A stretch of DNA of 64,000 nucleotides from Cafeteria roenbergensis (GCA_008330645.1 VLTN01000007.1:496001-560000); one strand, 5' to 3'. Shown: positions 30,948-41,600, counted from the stretch's first letter. A program made the numbers and translations. Notes: a model not told the origin generated them from the sequence alone.

Positions 30948-33900
30948 TCATTGGCCTGATGAGACTCTCCATCGGAGCCACACCAGCTGAGGCGGGCCGG
31001 TGCCGCCCTTGCGAACGGACAAGGCCGGGACGTCCACCCAGTCGCCATTGACGGCACAGTCCGCCGCTCGGAGGCGCACCTTGGCCGACCCGATGGGGTC
31101 GTCGCGAGTCACCCTGTCGTGGTCCAGCACAGCGATGCAGAGAGTCGCCTCTGGCAGCCCGGCCAGTGACGAGGCGTCCAGGTTCAGCAGCTGCTCCCAG
31201 ATCGGGTCTGCCTGGTTCTCGGCGACCTTGGACCGAGCCTTGGACGTTCCCAGCTCCAGCACTGCGTAAGGGTCCTTGACGGCGTCCATAAACCCGTCCC
31301 CTCCAGTGAAGCCTCTGCCCTTTTGGAGGTCAACCACGAGCGACAAAGGGACGTCCGCTGGCCACACCGCCACTGGCGAAGCCACGCTTGCAGGGCTTGC
31401 TGCAGCTGCTCCGGCGATGTGACCCGGTGCGTCGTCTGCGTCTTTAGATTCTGCAGCGGGGGAGCTTGGTTCCTCCCCCTTTGCCTTGTCTTGGCCACCC
31501 GCGTGACCGTCGTGGGCTGGCAGTCCTGCTGTATCAGCAGGCTGGCCGGCCGGAGCTGCCAACGCCTCGGCATCTGCAGTCGCACCGACTTGGCCAGGCG
31601 CAGGACGAGATCCATCCTCCAAACCGCCAGCCTTGGCCTCCTCTCTCGGCTTGGCCTCCTGCTCGCCTCCTGCCGTGGCCCCATGCTCGCCTGCCATGGG
31701 CTCCTCGCTCGGCTTGGGCTCCTCGCTCGCCTTGGCCTCCTGCTTGCCTCCTGCCGTGGCCCCATGCTCGCCTCCTGCCGTGGCCCCCTGCTCGCCTGCC
31801 ATGGGCTCCTCGCTCGCCTTGGCCTCCTCGCTCGCCTTGGCCTCCTGCTCGCCTCCTGCCGTGGCCCCCTGCTCGCCTGCCATGGGCTCCTCGCTCGGCT
31901 TGGGCTCCTCGCTCGGCTTGGGCTCCTCGCTTGGCTTGGCCTCCTGCTCGCCTCCTGCCGTGGCCCCCTGCTCGCCTGCCATGGGCTCCTCGCTCGCCTT
32001 GGCCTCCTCGCTCGCCTTGGCCTCCTGCTCGCCTCCTGCCGTGGCCCCCTGCTCGCCTGTCATGGGCTCCTCGCTCGGCTTGGGCTCCTCGCTCGGCTTG
32101 GGCTCCTCGCTTGGCTTGGGCTCCTGCTCGCCTCCTGCCGTGGCCCCCTGCTCGCCTGCCATGGGCTCCTCGCCCGCCCTGGGCTCCTGCTTGCCTGCTG
32201 TGGGCTTCTCGCCGGCATCCCCCCCTGCGGCTGCCGTGGCCTCCCCGCCCGCCCTGGGCTCCTGCTCAGCTTGCTGCTGCGCGGCGTGAGCGCCCGCTTT
32301 CGCCCTGGCAGCAGCTGCTGCCTGTGCACTCTCGGTTGCCTCTTTGGCGATGGCTCCAGCAAGAGCAGCCGTTGCTGCGCGGCTGGCTGCCGCCTCCGTC
32401 GCTGCCTGAGGTTCCAAGTCAGAATCGTCTCCCGTCGTGCTGCCAACTTCAGAGGCCCCTCCTTCGGCTGGCGCGTTCTTGCTGCTGAGAGCGCCGATGG
32501 GAGACAAGCTAGCATCCCGCCCCGATGTGGCAGCAAGGGCTTCGGCGCCAGCCTGTGACGCTGCCCCGCGCCCGCTGGAGGCATTGCAAGCCTCTCCGCC
32601 AAGGCTTGCGGCTTGGGATGCTCGGGGAGAGCTCTCGGTTGCCCCGCCCGACGGCTCCTCTGCATCGGAGATGCGGGGCGTGGAGGGCTCAGTTTGACCC
32701 TCGTCTGCAACTGGGTGGACGGAATGTGCAGAGAGGAGCCCCGAGAGGTGCAGTGCTTTGACGGCTGGAGGAACTGGTGCCACGCCTTGCTCGAGAGCGC
32801 GGAGAGAAACCTGAGGCACCCGTTTCGGCTTCACCGGAACAGCAGTAGCCATCGATGCCTTGAGCGCAGCCGCTTCGGCGTCTTGCTTGGCTGTTTCCGC
32901 TACCTTGGTCAGTTGGGCGATTTTGGCCTCCGCCGATTCCAGGCGCTTGACCAACTCAGCCACCACCGGCTGAGTGGCGCAGTCTGATGCCGCGGTTTGG
33001 GCGTTTGACGCGGGAGCTGCGCTTGAGGGCACACTCGTGTCCTGCGAAGAGCCGCTGAACTGGGTTGCGACCTCCTTGCCTTTCGCCCGGGAGTGGGATG
33101 CCACATCTCCTTGGCTGCCCGAGGCTATCTCCAGACTGCGAGGCGAGACCATGAGGTCCGCAACGGGTGAGCCAGGAGCGGCAAAACTGGCGCGGACTGC
33201 AGCTCGCGTCGACATTGGCATCGACAGATCGATGTCGAAGTCGTCGGGAGACTCCTGCTCGGACGGAGTGTGGGTGCCAGCGTGGTCGGGCTGTGCGAGC
33301 TTGTCCAACGAGTCTCCCCGTTCCTCGTGTCCACCCTGGGGCAGCTGAAGCGCCTGCCCCTCGTGGAACGCCTGGTGGCCGAGCCGCAAATGGCCTGCAG
33401 TAGCTGACATCTGGAGTCTCTCCCGCTCTCCGGGTCGGGCAGGACCCTCAAGCCCCCCTTGCATCTCAGCCGGGTCGGCCGGTGCGGTCGATGGCACGTC
33501 GGCGCGGTCGTCTTCCGGCGGCGGGGCCAAGTCGCGGAGTCCTCGCTCGATGTACACTTTGCCGTCTCCAGACTCGGCTGCAATACGGTTCAGTTGGTTG
33601 ACCAGGCTTGTGAAGTCCCGGGCAGACAGGCACAACCCTGGACGCTGCTGCGCCCACCGAACGCCAGCGTTGCGGATGCCCCGGCTTCGAGAGCGGAGCA
33701 GCGACGACAGCGAGGTTCGGACTGAGGTCACCCGCCGTTCTGCAAGGTCCAGCGTGTCGACGGCAAAGGACGGCCTCCACGGCTCGGAGTCGGCAGTTGA
33801 TAGCATCGTGCCTCTCCAATTTCCTGAGCCACTCGCGCCGGCCCTTTGCGCAGCAGCCCTTTGCGCCGCCGCAGGACTGAGAACCCTGGCCATCGCCAGG

Positions 33901-35552
33901 GCAGTGCCGTCTGAGCGGACAACAGTCCTCGGCTTGCCGCGCAGACGCCGGGACACCAGGTCAAGATCCCCGCGGGGCACGGTGGTGTCCACTGCAATGA
34001 ACAAGCGGGGCGCGCCTGACCGCGCCCACAGGGGCTGGATCACCACGACTTCGGTGCAATGCGGTGGGCACACGCAGCTGAGAACTGGGGCCGTGTCTCC
34101 CTCTTCGCGGTGAACCAAGGTCTGCGGGACCCCGCCTGGTCCAAGAATGACGCTGCCGGTGGCCGAGAACGCTCCTGAGAGCTGCTTGATGCCATGAGCA
34201 GCACGCCGAGCTGCAACTTGGCACACCGGGTGCGGAACCTTGGCCAACAGTGCGGGGGTCAGCATGCGAGAACGCATCTCCTGCGATACCACACCGTATG
34301 TCTCGACCGTCACTGCCGGGGCCCTGCCAGCCATGGACCTCGCAGACACCCACAGCACGTGCGCCTCGTTGTGGATGTCCACCATTGCGGCCGCCAAGAC
34401 GATGCATGCTTCAGGCCGAAGGGGCTGGGAAAAGTGGTTGATGGGCAGGAGAAGTCGCATCAGGCGGCTGAGCGCCATCTGAGCATCCGGCACGGCCGCA
34501 ACCGCCTCCATTTCTCCTGGGGTGATTGGGCCCGGGCTCACGCTCGCCAGCGACCTGACCATAGTGGAGCGTGCCAAGGGGTCTGGGAGCACAGGCATTG
34601 CCCGGCGGCGTGCGCGGCGGTCAGAAAAGCCAATCGGGCGACTCCGCAGCTTGAACGAGTCGAGCAGCCCGGGCATCGGGGCTGCAGGCCGCAGCACTTG
34701 ACTGTCGTCGTGCGCCGCGTCCTCCTGCCAATCGCTGTCCTGAGCGGCACCTTCCTCTTCCTCGAAGCTGCGTGGGCCAGTGCCGGGGACCGGGCTGAGC
34801 TGCTCGGGACCTTCGGGGTTGCTTGTCATGCTGGGGCCGGCGTGGCCAGCTGCCTGGAGCGGCGAGAGCTGCCGGCGGCTAGGCGAGCCCAGGCTGTCGT
34901 TCTTTGGGGACGCAACAGAGAGCGCGGCTTCAGACACCCGCGGGCTTCCAGGCTCCACCTGTGACATTGGTGTGGCGCTGGGCTTTTCGCCTGTGTCGCC
35001 GGCGGCGCCAGCTGCCTTTTGCGGAAGCCGAAGCCGCGGAACGTTGCCGCGGTCCTCCAAGTCTGGCCGGATTCCAACGCCGTTGGGGCCCATCACACTT
35101 TCTGCTGGCACGGTCGGAGGCTCCGGGAGGACCGCATAGTCCGGCATTGGCGGCACCACAACGGGCGCTGCCTTGCGCGTCTCCAGCGCCCGGAGCATGG
35201 CTTGCTTGTCTGCGGCTGTGGGCGCGAACCCCATGCCAGTGTACTCTCGCATCGAATCCGAGCCGTCGGCTGCGCCCCCTGCTTCAGGGTCGTCGGGGGG
35301 CGTGCGTTTCGGCGCGCGCGGGCTCCCAACGGCAGCACCGGGTTGCGTCGCGCTCCCCCCAGCGGCGTCGCTGCCAAGTTTGCCAGACTGGGGCGAAGGC
35401 CCGATTGATCCACCCGCGGCGCCGGAGGCGCCGCCTGGGGGCGAGCCCGTCCGTCCAATCGCGGGGGCAGGTCCAGCGGGTTCACCCGTCTCCTCGCTCG
35501 GCCTCGGAGGGGGCTGCAGCGTCCTCAGGGAGCCCCCGGCACGAGGGATCAT
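30948..35552 (-). CDS. C2-domain protein with coiled coil and tandem-repeat stalk
   Basis: 1534 aa from the ATG at 35552 (the open frame continues upstream without a better start). Segments: disordered N terminus with a short ordered piece (MREYTGMGFAPTAADKQAML); an ordered domain at about 359-545 (MALSRLMRLLLPINHFS..., FSATGSVILGPG, LFIAVDTTVPRGD) that I cannot name and that has a GAF-like strand pattern; a coiled coil at about 860-897; a charged tandem-repeat stalk at about 1092-1305; and a C-terminal C2 domain (1403-1534). The C2 domain keeps Asp residues at the Ca2+ loops (MDAVKDPYAVLEL, VLDHDRVTRDDPIGSA) so Ca2+-dependent membrane binding is likely. Together this suggests a membrane tether or scaffold, which is inference. 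It faces the USP gene tail-to-tail at 122 bp. Confidence 0.8.
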   Translation of the reverse strand: MIPRAGGSLRTLQPPPRPSEETGEPAGPAPAIGRTGSPPGGASGAAGGSIGPSPQSGKLGSDAAGGSATQPGAAVGSPRAPKRTPPDDPEAGGAADGSDSMREYTGMGFAPTAADKQAMLRALETRKAAPVVVPPMPDYAVLPEPPTVPAESVMGPNGVGIRPDLEDRGNVPRLRLPQKAAGAAGDTGEKPSATPMSQVEPGSPRVSEAALSVASPKNDSLGSPSRRQLSPLQAAGHAGPSMTSNPEGPEQLSPVPGTGPRSFEEEEGAAQDSDWQEDAAHDDSQVLRPAAPMPGLLDSFKLRSRPIGFSDRRARRRAMPVLPDPLARSTMVRSLASVSPGPITPGEMEAVAAVPDAQMALSRLMRLLLPINHFSQPLRPEACIVLAAAMVDIHNEAHVLWVSARSMAGRAPAVTVETYGVVSQEMRSRMLTPALLAKVPHPVCQVAARRAAHGIKQLSGAFSATGSVILGPGGVPQTLVHREEGDTAPVLSCVCPPHCTEVVVIQPLWARSGAPRLFIAVDTTVPRGDLDLVSRRLRGKPRTVVRSDGTALAMARVLSPAAAQRAAAQRAGASGSGNWRGTMLSTADSEPWRPSFAVDTLDLAERRVTSVRTSLSSLLRSRSRGIRNAGVRWAQQRPGLCLSARDFTSLVNQLNRIAAESGDGKVYIERGLRDLAPPPEDDRADVPSTAPADPAEMQGGLEGPARPGERERLQMSATAGHLRLGHQAFHEGQALQLPQGGHEERGDSLDKLAQPDHAGTHTPSEQESPDDFDIDLSMPMSTRAAVRASFAAPGSPVADLMVSPRSLEIASGSQGDVASHSRAKGKEVATQFSGSSQDTSVPSSAAPASNAQTAASDCATQPVVAELVKRLESAEAKIAQLTKVAETAKQDAEAAALKASMATAVPVKPKRVPQVSLRALEQGVAPVPPAVKALHLSGLLSAHSVHPVADEGQTEPSTPRISDAEEPSGGATESSPRASQAASLGGEACNASSGRGAASQAGAEALAATSGRDASLSPIGALSSKNAPAEGGASEVGSTTGDDSDLEPQAATEAAASRAATAALAGAIAKEATESAQAAAAARAKAGAHAAQQQAEQEPRAGGEATAAAGGDAGEKPTAGKQEPRAGEEPMAGEQGATAGGEQEPKPSEEPKPSEEPKPSEEPMTGEQGATAGGEQEAKASEEAKASEEPMAGEQGATAGGEQEAKPSEEPKPSEEPKPSEEPMAGEQGATAGGEQEAKASEEAKASEEPMAGEQGATAGGEHGATAGGKQEAKASEEPKPSEEPMAGEHGATAGGEQEAKPREEAKAGGLEDGSRPAPGQVGATADAEALAAPAGQPADTAGLPAHDGHAGGQDKAKGEEPSSPAAESKDADDAPGHIAGAAAASPASVASPVAVWPADVPLSLVVDLQKGRGFTGGDGFMDAVKDPYAVLELGTSKARSKVAENQADPIWEQLLNLDASSLAGLPEATLCIAVLDHDRVTRDDPIGSAKVRLRAADCAVNGDWVDVPALSVRKGGTGPPQLVWLRWRVSSGQ
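31636..32276 (-). repeat. In-frame degenerate tandem repeat in the C2-protein gene
   Basis: Units built from EEPKPSEEP or EEAKASEEP followed by MAGEQGATAGGEQEAK, alternating in higher-order blocks; in the DNA the core is repeated with very few changes on the minus sense. All three plus-strand frames stay open across it, which shows codon-level homogenisation rather than antisense genes. Confidence 0.88.
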
Positions 35553-35863
35553 GGCCCTCTGTCGCCGTGGTCTCGAGCTCCACGGCTCCTCGCCCGCTCC
35601 AGTGCCAGCAGCGGACAAGGCGCCGGCGGCCGCAACGGTCTTGCAGCTCCGGCCGTCGCAACGCCGGAAACCACGGCTCTGGCAAGCCGACGCGCGGCTC
35701 TGCCAGAAGCTCGTCCACCCGCCAGCGCCCTGCCGCCCAGCAGGAAGCTTCCCCGGTCGCCCCGGGGCCACCCGCCTGCTCGGAGCGCACCCCCTCCACC
35801 ATTCGGGGCTCCGGCTTGTGCCGGGGGGCTGCGGCTGCGAGTCTGAAAGGCGCCCCACCGCCG
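35553..35863. promoter_or_regulatory. Divergent region, C2-protein / Gag1-like gene
   Basis: 311 bp between inferred starts; no specific motif seen. If the small plus-strand gene has further 5' coding exons, they would lie here. Confidence 0.35.
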
Positions 35864-36244
35864 ATGCTGGCTGGAGCACGGCGCGTTCCGCTCGCCGCTC
35901 CCGGCGCCGGCCCGTCTGCGGGGTTGGCGCTCGCCGCTCCCGCATGCCGGCTCACATCCACTAGCGCGGGTGCGGGGCGCCGGAAGCCGAAGCGCCGGCC
36001 CTTCGTCAACTACGGGGCGCGATTGTGGGAGCAACAGCGAACCTTGTGGCTCCGGCCCCCGCTCAGCCAGGAGGACGCGCCGGCCAGGCCGAGGCGCGTC
36101 TTGTCCAATGCCCAACTTGAGCGCTTGCAAGCTCTCATTGCGAATCCGACGAGCAAAGGGGCATTGCCTTCGCCGATGCCATTGAGCCAGGCTGTTGAGC
36201 GCATCGTGGACATCTGGGAAGACGGAGGGTCGTTCCGGCGCTGA
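35864..36244 (+). CDS. Small protein with Gag1-like (DUF4050) domain
   Basis: 126 aa from ATG at 35864. The last ~80 residues hold FVNYGARLWEQQRTLWL, a charged spacer, NAQLERLQALIANPT, then PMPLSQAVERIVDIWEDGG. This order (VN.G...W...R..W, short helix, P.PL..+VD.+.DIWE.+G) is that of the Gag1-like clamp / DUF4050 family of fungi and plants, whose yeast member acts on nutrient (TOR) signalling. The N-terminal 45 residues are low complexity and the start is uncertain. The family link is by pattern only. Nothing in the neighbourhood adds to its function. Confidence 0.55.
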   Translation: MLAGARRVPLAAPGAGPSAGLALAAPACRLTSTSAGAGRRKPKRRPFVNYGARLWEQQRTLWLRPPLSQEDAPARPRRVLSNAQLERLQALIANPTSKGALPSPMPLSQAVERIVDIWEDGGSFRR

Positions 36245-36561
36245 GCACGGTCAGGCGATGAATGCGGCGCCCCGTGCTGTGCGCTGGCCGGGGGTTTGGC
36301 TCGCGCAGAGGCGCTGGGCTGCGGGATCTCGCAGCAGCGGCCCTGCGCTTCGATTGCCGGTTGAGTGAACATGGCGTGGCCCGCCGCCCCCCCAGCGCGC
36401 CCACAGCGCTGCGTTCAAATGAGCTACGAGGCGACCCCTGAGGGGTCTGGCCCCTTGCGCACGCCACCGGGCCGTTGGGCCTTGGGCGGCCTCGGCATGC
36501 ATCCACAAGCAAAGCAGCGCTCGCTGCGAACGCGTCTGCCCCGCGACGATCGCCCCTGCAC
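36245..36561. other. Convergent gap
   Basis: About 320 bp between the ends of the Gag1-like gene and the coiled-coil gene. No feature seen. Confidence 0.4.
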
Positions 36562-38439
36562 TCAAGCTGGGCTGCGAGCCTTTCCCACGGGGGGCAAACT
36601 TGTTGTCGCGGTACCAGAGGGCCCTCCCCGCACAGCTGTGGCCTGAGCCAGAGCGGGCTGGAATCCGCCTCGGCGAGACGGAGGGACCGAAGCCAATTGT
36701 TGGCACATTGCCAGCTCCACCTGTCGCCGCAGAACGCTTGCCTCGGCTTCGAGTTCAGCCACTCGCTGTCGAAGCCTCTCGTTCTCCTTTTGCAGCAATG
36801 CAGCCGACGACGCGTGGCTTTCGGTCCCAGGAGGCCTGAGCAACGCCGGGCTACCGCCTCCAGCGCCGGGCAGCGAGCCATGGGGCCCTGTCGCTGGTGC
36901 TGTGCCAGGGCGGCTGCCTGCTGCTGGCGGCGCTGCCGCCTCTGCTTCATGACCGGTGCAAGATCCCGAAGCAGGAGCAATTGCATCCGGTGGGGGCTTG
37001 TCTACAGCGGCGAAGACAGCGCACACGACTCGCAAGTCTGCATCGGAGAGCAGCAGCGCCTCCAGGTTCAAGGCGAGCCACGCAGCCAGCTGCTGAAGCA
37101 CGCCTCCTCCCCTTGCCAGGCTCGCGGCGGCAGCTAAGCTCGCCGAGCTTGTTGCCTCCGTCTTGCTCAACAAGTTTACGGTTCGCAACTCAAAATGAAC
37201 CCTGTGACCCGCCAGGGCAGCTTGCTGTCGAGGGTTTCCGCGGGGGACGACTATGCACGACGCCACGGCGGTCCCCGATGTGCGGCCTTGGGGTCGGGGG
37301 AGGCTGGCCGGCACGGCGACGAGCTTCAGCCTGGTCAGGCGCCGTGCTTCCAAGCTCACGCGATTGCTGGGCGTCAGTGGCGGCGAGGTTGCCTTCAGGA
37401 ACTGGACTCGGGGCTCCCCGGACCGCGACGCCCCAGTCCACCACACCTCCATGCCAGCCAGACTGGGCTCCGAGTGCAGCTGCGCGCGTTGGCGCCACTC
37501 AGTTTGGCTACATCCCCACGAGGAGGCCGCAAGGGGCGCTCCACCGCTCGGGGGACCTGCGCGCGTGGATTCCAGTGCTTTGGCGGGAGGCCGGTCTGGC
37601 GAGGCTGAAGACCTGTGAAGCCGCGACGAGGCGGCTGAGGATGCGAGCGCTGCACTCGGAGCTGAGTCCGCTTCGGCAGCTGAGCACATGGTTTCCAGCG
37701 CCAGAGCGGCGTCGCTGCTAGCTCCATTGCCCAGCGCTCTCAAGGACACGGGTCCCAGCTTGAGGGTTCGAAACCTTCGGCTCTTGACGGAAAACGCATC
37801 CACCTCCACGAGAGGAGGTGCAGCTGCCCGGCAGGCACCCCTGAACCAGGTCAAGACCACGTCCGTGCGACGCCTGTCTGCCCAGAAGCACCCGGACAGC
37901 ACCTTCCAGTCAGGAGACTCCTCCGCCGCCCCTGGCGACTGAAAGTGATGAAACGGCCCCATCCTCTCGTAGAGCAGTGAAACGCAACTAGCCTCGCCTC
38001 CAGCCTCAGCTGCGTGCATGGCCTCGGCCTCAGCGGGCTGCAGGTCTGGCCTTGAACGCAAGTCACTTGATGCCGCTTTCCGAGCTGCACTCCTTGACCG
38101 TGCCTCAGCTCGGTCGCGCCGCCTTCCGGCGCGCCGAGCTGCACTTCGAGTGCCGCTGGCTCCCATCGCTGCCTGGCTGGGCTGGCTTTGAGTCCACCGC
38201 GCAACAGAGTCTGTGCCATGGCCCACCTCGTCAGCCTCCAGCCGAAACGAGTCCCCCTCCCGCGCCTGGCCTCGACCAGGCGATGCATCCGTCAGCGGAC
38301 CACCAACCGGCACTTCCAGCAAGTCGAGTGCCTGCCCCGCTCCAGGGCGAGGTTTCGCAGTGCGCATCGGGCTTGGTGCAGAACCGTGGCCACCGGAAAC
38401 CGAGGCGGAGTCGGCCCTGGAGCCCGTCTTCTCGTCCAT
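36562..38439 (-). CDS. Unrecognised protein with C-terminal coiled coil
   Basis: 625 aa from ATG at 38439 (MDEKTGSRADSAS). I do not recognise it. The first ~130 residues are disordered and Arg/Ser-rich. From about 145 to 450 there is ordered-looking sequence with beta character and aromatic residues (LLYERMGPFHHFQSPG, WKVLSGCFWADRRRTDVVLTWF, LVEVDAFSVKSRRFRTLKLGPVS, RVHFELRTVNLL), followed by a helical piece (LQQLAAWLALNLEALLLSDAD), a Gly/Pro linker and a parallel-type coiled coil (ENERLRQRVAELEAEASVLRR). No catalytic motif or membrane segment is visible. It faces away from the pseudokinase gene across about 170 bp. Confidence 0.6.
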   Translation of the reverse strand: MDEKTGSRADSASVSGGHGSAPSPMRTAKPRPGAGQALDLLEVPVGGPLTDASPGRGQAREGDSFRLEADEVGHGTDSVARWTQSQPSQAAMGASGTRSAARRAGRRRDRAEARSRSAARKAASSDLRSRPDLQPAEAEAMHAAEAGGEASCVSLLYERMGPFHHFQSPGAAEESPDWKVLSGCFWADRRRTDVVLTWFRGACRAAAPPLVEVDAFSVKSRRFRTLKLGPVSLRALGNGASSDAALALETMCSAAEADSAPSAALASSAASSRLHRSSASPDRPPAKALESTRAGPPSGGAPLAASSWGCSQTEWRQRAQLHSEPSLAGMEVWWTGASRSGEPRVQFLKATSPPLTPSNRVSLEARRLTRLKLVAVPASLPRPQGRTSGTAVASCIVVPRGNPRQQAALAGHRVHFELRTVNLLSKTEATSSASLAAAASLARGGGVLQQLAAWLALNLEALLLSDADLRVVCAVFAAVDKPPPDAIAPASGSCTGHEAEAAAPPAAGSRPGTAPATGPHGSLPGAGGGSPALLRPPGTESHASSAALLQKENERLRQRVAELEAEASVLRRQVELAMCQQLASVPPSRRGGFQPALAQATAVRGGPSGTATTSLPPVGKARSPA

Positions 38440-38609
38440 GTCCGGCCTCTCAGGGCGCCGTGCGGGAGCCCAGGACTGAACCGGCCGTCCCACTGCCGGT
38501 GCGCAGGCTTCAAGGCGCCCTGCGCCGCAACTGTGGCGGGCGCTCACGCTCGGCCCCGGCAAGCGGCTCTGCCGGCCTCGGCAAGCGGCTGGGCGGGCTG
38601 CAAGCGCGC

Positions 38610-41600
38610 ATGCGGCGCACCAAGCGGCCCATGGCTGATGCTTCGGCCTCGAGGCCGGAGGCTGCCGCCGCGAGTGATCGCGAGCTTTTCCGCAAGCGGT
38701 TCAAAAAGGTGCGACTGTGCCCTGGGCACTCGGCGGGCGGCTGTGGCGCCTGAACGATGCGGTCGGCCTCTGACAAGAATGCCCAGCTCGGCCCGATGAA
38801 GCTGTGCCGTGCGGCCGGCTGCCAGCGTGGCGTGCCCCTGGAGCGCCATGATTGCTTTCGCGCGTGCGACTGTGCCCTTGGCGCCGTGCCCGAGCTGTCC
38901 CGTGCCGCAGAGCGACAAGCTCGAGGAGCTCGAGGGATCTCGAGATGGAAAGCGCATGTGAGGCAACGAACCCGAGCCTGTGGCGTCCCTGCGGCGTCCA
39001 GGAACGGCAGGTGGCATGCGAACCAACTTTGGAGGAGGGCCACGCCGCCGGGACTCTCTGTATAATGCAGTTGGCTGGGCTTGCCTTGCCGTCTCGGCAA
39101 GCATTCGGCCGCGCCCTGTTTGCACGCTCGGAAGCCCCGGGCGAGCTTCCAACTCTGCGTGCCGCCCCGAAACCTAGCCGTGCTCGTCTCATGCGCAGCT
39201 ACCGAGCGGTGGACAAGGACACCATGTTCGAGGTGGCTTGGCATGAGCTCCCTCTCGGCAAGGCTGAGCAAGTGGACGACCGCGCAGCCGAGGCGCCCGT
39301 CCCCGAGCACGAGAACCTTCTCAAGGTCGTCGCCAAGTGGGAAGAGCCCGGCCCGCCCAAGAAACTGGTCGTTATCACCGAAATGGTGGACGCCGGCACG
39401 TTGCAGCTTCACATCGAGCGCATCAAGGACGACGTCCGCGTCAACGTCGTCAAGAAGTGGTGCAGGCAGATCCTCTCGGGCCTCCAGCACCTGCATGTCA
39501 CAACTGGCCGGGTGAGCAGAGGCGAACCCCCCGATCGGGGCTCGTTCACTCGTGCCCAGCGCCGCGCCCGCTACGCAGCGGCCACCTTCGGCTCTAAGCC
39601 TCGCTGCTGCCCAAACAAACACTGCTGCCCTGCCGCTGCCTTTGCCTCCCCTTTTGCGGCCATGCTCCCCTGCCCCCCGACACCCGCCAGCTCCTCGCCC
39701 TCCTCCCGCTCGCCTGCCTAGTCGCTGCGCGCAGCTTCACGGCGACGTGCGCTTGAACAACATCTTCATGAACAGCGTCACCGGCGACGTCCGCCTTGGC
39801 TATCTCGACGTTGAGCACACGCTTGGGAGTGCGTCCGGAGGCGGCACCAGCTCCGCAACTGCTGCCTACGCTGCCCCAGAGGGCGTCCACGGACCGCCCG
39901 CAGATATTTACAGCTTTGGCATCTGCCTCCTCCACATGGTCACAGGGGAGCGCCCCTACTGGGTTGAGCCCAGCGAGCTGGCCACGCAGACGCAGCAGGC
40001 CAAGCAGAGCGGCCAGGACCCCATCACGCTCACGAAGTACCGCTTCGATGCGTCGGCAGAGCGGATCATCAGAGCGTGCGTCAGCTTCAACCCCGCGGAC
40101 CGACCCACGGCGGCGGAGCTGCTGGCCGACGAGTGGCTGGCCAGGAGAGCGCCAGGCGGAGGCGCCCCAGCGACAAGCACTGCTGGGCAAGCGCCCGCGC
40201 CTGCGCCTGGCACCGCACCCGCCCCGGCACCGGCCCCTGCGCCTGCAGCAGCAGCGGCACCTGCGCCTGCGCCTGCGCCTGCGCCTGCGCCTGCGCCTAC
40301 AGCAGCGGCGCCTGCGCCTGCAGCAGCGGCAGCGGCAGTGGCAGTGGCACCATCGCCCGCCCCTCACCCAGCTGCCGCTGGCGCGGGCGCAGATGCCGGC
40401 ATCGGAGCACAGCCCAGGCCCCACTCTGCGCACGGTGGCTCCCACCAGCCAGGCCACGGAGGCGCCGCCTCCGTCGGCGAGGCGCGCACCCCTCACGACG
40501 CCACGACAGCAACGGACCCAGGACGGCCCGACGCCGGCGGTGCGGCGTCTCTTGACGGCACAGGCCAGGGCCAGGCGCCCCACCTCGCACCGAGCGGAGC
40601 GGGCCACGACGCGCCCATCGGGCAGCGAGTCCTGGGCCCGGGATCCGCTGCGGCCGCGGCGGCAAGCGGGGGCGGCACTGGGGAGGCGGGCGACCAGCTC
40701 AGCACCGCCCCGCCACCCATCCGCCAGGTGGGCCCGCCCCTTCCCTCGGTCACTGCCGACATGGCTGACCCCGCCAAGCCCAGGCAGGCCAACCCCCAAC
40801 TCCGGGTCGGGCAGCCGGGAACTCCGTCGGCGTCGCCAGCCGAGGCCGGCAGCACCGCCGCAGTTGCTGGCTCAGTGGTGGGCCACACCCCTCGTCCACC
40901 AGCCAACGAGCGGATTGGCCCCGCGGCGCCCGGCGCCACCTCGGACCCGACCGCGCTGGCTGCGGCTGTGGCCACGTCTGGCAGCGCTGCTGCCGCCGGG
41001 GCGGCGCCTCAGCCCGCCGCCCGCCCCGCAGACGTGCTTGCTGACCCCTCACCGCCCGGCCCCGATCCGTCCCTGCGACGCCTCAAGGGGATCACGTTCG
41101 AGGAGTTCAAGCTGAAGCGGGTGTCTGTCAGCGCTCACATGACGCTCTTCTTCAAGCCACCCCCCGGCGCTCGAGGAGCAGACGACGTCATCAGGTATCG
41201 CACCGTGGCCTTCACCTTCAACCGCGACGAGCGCAACCGCATCGCCAGCCTGGCGCGCGAGCTGGTGGACTGGAGGCTGATCCACCCCGAGGACGAGGCG
41301 GTGGCCACGGCTTGGCTCGATGCCTCCCTCGGCCGGCTTGCCGCCGCCCCCTACGCATACTGCAGGCCCCTCCGCGCATCGGCGCAGGGCACCGACCCGA
41401 GCGGCTCCATGCGCAGGCGGCGGGACGCTCGGCCTCGCCAGGACCTCGGCTTCGATCCCTCGGGCGCCGCCCAGCGGACCCCTGCAGAGCAGGACCAGCC
41501 CGCTCTGCCGCCGCCCGCGAGAGACACTGGCGCGCAGCAGGGCACGGCACCGCCAGCAGTGCCTCCAGCGCACGCGCCGGCCGGCGACCCCATGCAGCCC

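Noticed and set aside
31323-32558. Plus-strand 411-codon Leu/Cys/Arg-rich repetitive open frame
   Set aside because: It is the antisense of the in-frame tandem repeat of the C2-protein gene; all three plus-strand frames are open there.
35551-35964. Plus-strand frame starting MALCRRGLELHG as the 5' part of the Gag1-like gene
   Set aside because: It is out of frame with the conserved domain, overlaps the start of the minus-strand C2 gene and has no good splice to join it.
37762-37775. GGTTCGAAACC resembling a tRNA T-loop
   Set aside because: It lies inside a coding frame and lacks the rest of a tRNA.
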